Positions 21,237 to 21,621 of a DNA stretch of 21,621 bases are shown in pieces. Each line of letters begins with the position of its first letter. The stretch's first letter is position 1. The notes below the pieces were generated by a model that was given only the letters and a program-made list of their open reading frames with translations, had not been told where the DNA came from and made no database searches. Position numbers and translations under genes: made by a program. This DNA is from JADFMN01 sp964529975 (GTDB lineage Bacteria; Armatimonadota; Fimbriimonadia; Fimbriimonadales; Fimbriimonadaceae), in NCBI GenBank assembly GCA_964529975.1, contig CAZGXW010000051.1, forward strand, positions 1 to 21,621, in the 5' to 3' direction.

Positions 21237-21621
21237 CCCCCGCCGCCCAAGAGGTCGCTCAGGCCACCCATCCCGCCACCGAGACCTCCAAGCCCGCCGA
21301 GCCCGAGCGAGCCCAGCCCGCCCCCGATGTCCCCGCTTACCTTGAACCACTTGTACGAATCGTACTTGTGGCAGATCTGTCCCACGAGCGAGTCGGTCTT
21401 GTTCGCAGCAACGTCGATCTTGCCTTCGCTGGTCCCCATCATCGCCATGAGGCTGTTGATCGCCCCTTGGGGATCGCCCTGCGAGCGCTCGAGCTCATTC
21501 AGGATCGAGAGCATCATCGCGCTGGTCTCACCGAGGCACTGCTCGTAGGCGTTCTTGATCGGCACGCATTCCGCGGGAGGCTGCTTCGAGTTGAAGTAGG
21601 CGACCAAGTCCTTCCAGCCTT
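21233..21621 (-). CDS. Glycine-rich-tailed unknown protein, N-terminus missing
   Basis: The frame is open to the right edge (its first readable codons give GWKDLVAYF), so the N-terminus lies outside the window. The visible 129 codons encode a helical region with three Cys (in PAECVP, YEQCLG and GQICHK) and then a tail rich in Gly and Leu (VSGDIGGGLGSLGLGG, then GLGGGMGGLSDLLGGGG). I recognise no family. Spaced cysteines and the glycine tail suggest an exported or surface protein. A TTG at 21605-21607 could serve as a start, but the protein-like sequence continues upstream. The 3' end overlaps waaA by 4 nt. Confidence 0.7.
   Translation of the reverse strand, partial: GWKDLVAYFNSKQPPAECVPIKNAYEQCLGETSAMMLSILNELERSQGDPQGAINSLMAMMGTSEGKIDVAANKTDSLVGQICHKYDSYKWFKVSGDIGGGLGSLGLGGLGGLGGGMGGLSDLLGGGG

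Noticed and set aside
1..21621. CRISPR arrays, tRNA or rRNA genes, insertion sequences
   Set aside because: No spaced direct repeats, cloverleaf with conserved T-loop, rRNA-like stretch or transposase was seen on either strand by eye.

Overview
The window reads like a GC-rich (roughly 60-65%) diderm bacterium, most likely an Armatimonadota/Fimbriimonadia-type or Planctomycetes-like lineage. This is inferred from content: a type II pseudopilin with the C-terminal DG motif, an N-terminal-anchored Tat-type Gfo/Idh/MocA oxidoreductase beside a ThuA-like protein, a PEP-CTERM matrixin protease, FHA/VWA membrane proteins, and a Kdo transferase that implies LPS. No marker gene fixes the phylum. A run of exactly 100 N (1860-1959) shows this is a draft scaffold.

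Layout. 1-895 (minus, cut by the left edge): exported right-handed beta-helix protein. 953-2016 (plus): two DUF1579-like genes, the second broken by the N gap, separated by REP-like palindromes. 2140-3192 (plus): unknown exported beta-rich protein. 3227-6384 (plus): tight operon of Tat-type Gfo/Idh/MocA dehydrogenase, SUMF1-fold protein and ThuA-like protein, probably extracytoplasmic carbohydrate metabolism. 6377-7279 (minus): APH-type phosphotransferase. 7316-8119 (minus): PEP-CTERM matrixin. 8224-8580 (minus): glyoxalase-fold protein. 8615-9799 (minus): thioredoxin-like exported protein interrupted by one in-frame TGA, the best candidate here for an undescribed selenoprotein. 9858-10709 (minus): pseudopilin. 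10856-11329 (plus): DinB-like protein. 11334-11984: a DUF6188-like gene and a debris-filled spacer holding a decayed copy of the DinB tail. 11981-18143 (minus): six-gene operon, ASCH protein, Nnr NAD(P)HX repair enzyme, two membrane FHA proteins, a VWA protein and a small two-helix membrane protein. 18182-21236 (plus): alpha/beta hydrolase, purC and waaA, tightly packed. 21233-21621 (minus): glycine-rich protein cut by the right edge.

Three themes stand out. First, the in-frame TGA at 9578-9580 follows a GHPLGCT motif, reading frame and protein-like sequence continue for about 320 codons beyond it, and a small hairpin with a GGTC loop lies 31 nt downstream, in the range for a bacterial SECIS. 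Second, many transcription-unit starts have a -10-like hexamer 6-9 nt before the start codon, which suggests common leaderless mRNAs, while operon-internal genes keep Shine-Dalgarno sites. Third, the FHA-FHA-VWA block looks like a membrane phospho-threonine signalling module whose kinase is not in the window.
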